This document shows, piece by piece, positions 6,710 to 7,284 of a stretch of 7,284 nt of DNA; position 1 is the stretch's first letter; every line of letters starts with the position of its first letter. The notes under the pieces are model-generated. The model saw only the letters and a program-made list of their open reading frames with translations, did no database searches and was not told the DNA's origin. Origin of the DNA: CAZEFK01 sp964511405 (GTDB taxonomy: Bacteria > Pseudomonadota > Alphaproteobacteria > Elsterales > Elsteraceae); contig CAZEFK010000292.1 of NCBI GenBank assembly GCA_964511405.1, forward strand, positions 1 to 7,284, read 5' to 3'. A program made the position numbers and the translations under genes.

Positions 6710-6778
6710 GTGGTTACGGTGACAGTGCATTAATTGGTGGTTACGGTGACAGTGGTTACGGTGACAGTGCATTAATTG
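6710..6778. repeat. Stacked, truncated left ends of the 71-bp element
   Basis: Three copies of the element's left end lie head to tail. A 27-bp stretch starting GTGGTTACGGTGACAGTG occurs at 6710-6736 and again at 6752-6778; between them is a 15-bp piece GTGGTTACGGTGACA (6737-6751). Only the third copy continues into a complete element. The pattern looks like slippage or repeated end-joining at the GTG that flanks the element's left terminus. Confidence 0.85.
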
Positions 6779-6825
6779 CCGCGTTTGAGCCTCAGCAAAA
6801 GACGAAAGTGCACTGTCACCGTAAC
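6755..6825. repeat. 71-bp palindromic element, copy 1
   Basis: Begins with GTTACGGTGACAGTGCA and ends with its exact reverse complement TGCACTGTCACCGTAAC; the 37-bp interior starts TTAATTGCC and ends GACGAAAG. Differs from the other two copies by one base (G at 6781 instead of A). Similar to REP/REPIN or MITE-type intergenic repeats. It contains no gene. I see no target-site duplication. Confidence 0.9.
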
Positions 6826-6826
6826 T

Positions 6827-6904
6827 CCCGGCTTGCTGACCATGGCGCAGATCGAGATCGAACTGTCGCCACTGTTGGGCAGACGGAAGGTCGACCTACG
6901 GACT
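6827..6904 (+). pseudogene. Possible remnant of a small nucleotidyltransferase (MNT-like) gene
   Basis: Between element copies 1 and 2 one frame reads PGLLTMAQIEIELSPLLG followed by RRKVDLRT. The pattern ELS.LLGR.VDL.T is characteristic of the end of the catalytic core in minimal nucleotidyltransferases (MntA-like proteins of HEPN-MNT pairs). Only about 26 codons remain, bounded on both sides by the repeat element, and the catalytic GS...D.D motif is absent. This is a recollection of the motif, not a search, and the fragment is short. Confidence 0.4.
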
Positions 6905-6910
6905 GGCCGG

Positions 6911-6981
6911 GTTACGGTGACAGTGCATTAATTGCCACGTTTGAGCCTCAGCAAAAGACGAAAGTGCACTGTCACCGTAAC
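6911..6981. repeat. 71-bp palindromic element, copy 2
   Basis: Complete copy with perfect 17-bp terminal inverted repeats (6911-6927 and 6965-6981), identical to copy 3 over all 71 bases. It starts the first unit of the 247-bp tandem repeat and separates the possible nucleotidyltransferase remnant from the transposase tail. Confidence 0.9.
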
Positions 6982-6986
6982 TCCGG

Positions 6987-7136
6987 ATCGGTACCTTCAT
7001 CGACGACATCTACAATCGGCAGCGTCTTCACTCGGCGCTCGATTACCTGTCGCCGCAGGAGTACGAAGACAAATCACTGCGGTTTCGGCCGGGGGTACCC
7101 CCGGCCGAAACCGCGCCCATCGAGACCTGTCCCTGA
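6987..7136 (+). pseudogene. C-terminal tail of an IS3-family transposase (OrfB), fragment
   Basis: The frame reads IGTFIDDIYNRQRLHSALDY then LSPQEYED, the standard C-terminal signature of IS3-family OrfB integrases (YN..R.HSAL.Y.SP..YE), and runs to a TGA at 7134-7136. The catalytic DDE core and everything upstream is missing; the 71-bp element abuts the fragment. The last 20 or so codons run through a 36-bp palindrome and probably are not native transposase. Non-functional remnant. The second copy begins at 7234. Confidence 0.75.
7079..7114. repeat. 36-bp perfect palindrome
   Basis: The left half GCGGTTTCGGCCGGGGGT (7079-7096) is followed immediately by its exact reverse complement (7097-7114), so the hairpin would have an 18-bp, GC-rich stem with essentially no loop. 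It lies inside the transposase tail frame and could be a strong terminator-like structure, an inserted REP-like repeat, or an inversion junction. No T-tract follows. Confidence 0.9.
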
Positions 7137-7157
7137 TTTCCGTGTCTCGCCGACGTG

Positions 7158-7228
7158 GTTACGGTGACAGTGCATTAATTGCCACGTTTGAGCCTCAGCA
7201 AAAGACGAAAGTGCACTGTCACCGTAAC
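7158..7228. repeat. 71-bp palindromic element, copy 3
   Basis: Complete copy, identical to copy 2, preceded by GTG as is copy 1 and followed by the same TCCGGATCGG as copy 2. It opens the second unit of the tandem repeat. Confidence 0.9.
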
Positions 7229-7233
7229 TCCGG

Positions 7234-7284
7234 ATCGGTACCTTCATCGACGACATCTACAATCGGCAGCGTCTTCACTCGGCG
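7234..7284 (+). pseudogene. Second copy of the IS3-family transposase tail, cut by the window end
   Basis: Identical to 6987-7037, reading IGTFIDDIYNRQRLHSA up to the window edge. It is part of the second 247-bp unit and is a non-functional fragment. Confidence 0.7.

Larger units (their letters stand above)
6911..7284. repeat. Direct tandem repeat, period 247 bp, running off the window
   Basis: Sequence from 7158 to the window end (127 bp) is identical to 6911-7037. The unit is the 71-bp element followed by 176 bp containing an IS3-family transposase tail and a 36-bp palindrome. The duplication begins exactly at the element's left end, which suggests that the elements served as the recombination points. 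The number of units cannot be told because the window ends inside the second. Confidence 0.9.

Noticed and set aside
6904..6990. CCGG on both sides of element copy 2 as a target-site duplication
   Set aside because: The flanks match for only about four bases, with an extra T on the right, and copies 1 and 3 show no such match.
6676..7167. A 163-codon open frame running through the repeats on the + strand
   Set aside because: It consists of translated repeat copies (recurrent GYGDSALIA and KTKVHCHRNS) and reads the transposase tail out of frame; no protein family signal.
7074..7256. A 60-codon minus-strand frame at the right end
   Set aside because: It is a translation of the 71-bp element and the palindrome, with no independent coding evidence.
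6755..7284. Possible CRISPR array, because of spaced near-identical repeats
   Set aside because: Repeats are 71 bp with long inverted ends, spacings are unequal (85 and 176 bp), the spacers encode recognisable gene fragments, and no cas gene is present.

Overview
The window looks like chromosomal DNA of a high-GC alphaproteobacterium (Azospirillum/Rhodospirillales-like or a similar soil or plant-associated lineage). The inference rests on the very GC-rich third codon positions in the central genes, a TRAP transporter with fused membrane subunits, and a FadR-type GntR regulator. The exact genus cannot be read from the sequence.

Layout. Positions 24-584 (+) hold the C-terminal part of an unrecognised protein whose 5' end is cut by an in-frame stop or a frameshift. 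Positions 636-1333 (-) hold a two-gene type II toxin-antitoxin module: a small ribbon-helix-helix-like antitoxin overlapping a VapC/FitB PIN-domain toxin by a GTGA junction. Two adjacent CCGG-centred 12-bp palindromes lie at its promoter. Positions 1397-2410 (-) encode a zinc-dependent medium-chain dehydrogenase closely resembling RspB. Divergent from it, positions 2568-6196 (+) hold a compact operon: a TRAP solute-binding protein with a Tat-like signal peptide, a fused DctQ-DctM permease, and a GntR/FCD regulator starting 1 nt after the permease stop. Positions 6227-6667 (-) encode an unrecognised 146-residue protein.

How the genes work together. The central block reads as a sugar-acid uptake and oxidation cluster. 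The binding protein and fused permease would import a carboxylated sugar (an aldonate such as L-gulonate is the best guess from the RspB resemblance). The dehydrogenase would oxidise it in the cytoplasm. The GntR/FCD protein would control both transcription units from the shared 157-bp divergent region, which carries a perfect 11-bp inverted repeat (GGATACAAGAT / ATCTTGTATCC). No dehydratase, kinase or aldolase is present, so later steps must be encoded elsewhere.

The right end (6710-7284) is the most unusual part. It holds three complete copies of a 71-bp element with perfect 17-bp terminal inverted repeats (GTTACGGTGACAGTGCA), plus two truncated left ends stacked in front of the first copy. 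Between the copies lie a remnant that may come from a nucleotidyltransferase gene and the C-terminal tail of an IS3-family transposase. From 6911 onward the sequence is a direct tandem repeat of period 247 bp (element plus transposase tail) that runs off the end of the window. Each full unit should contain a 36-bp perfect palindrome (seen once, at 7079-7114). This is a decayed mobile-element zone in which a short palindromic repeat has multiplied; no intact transposase is visible here.
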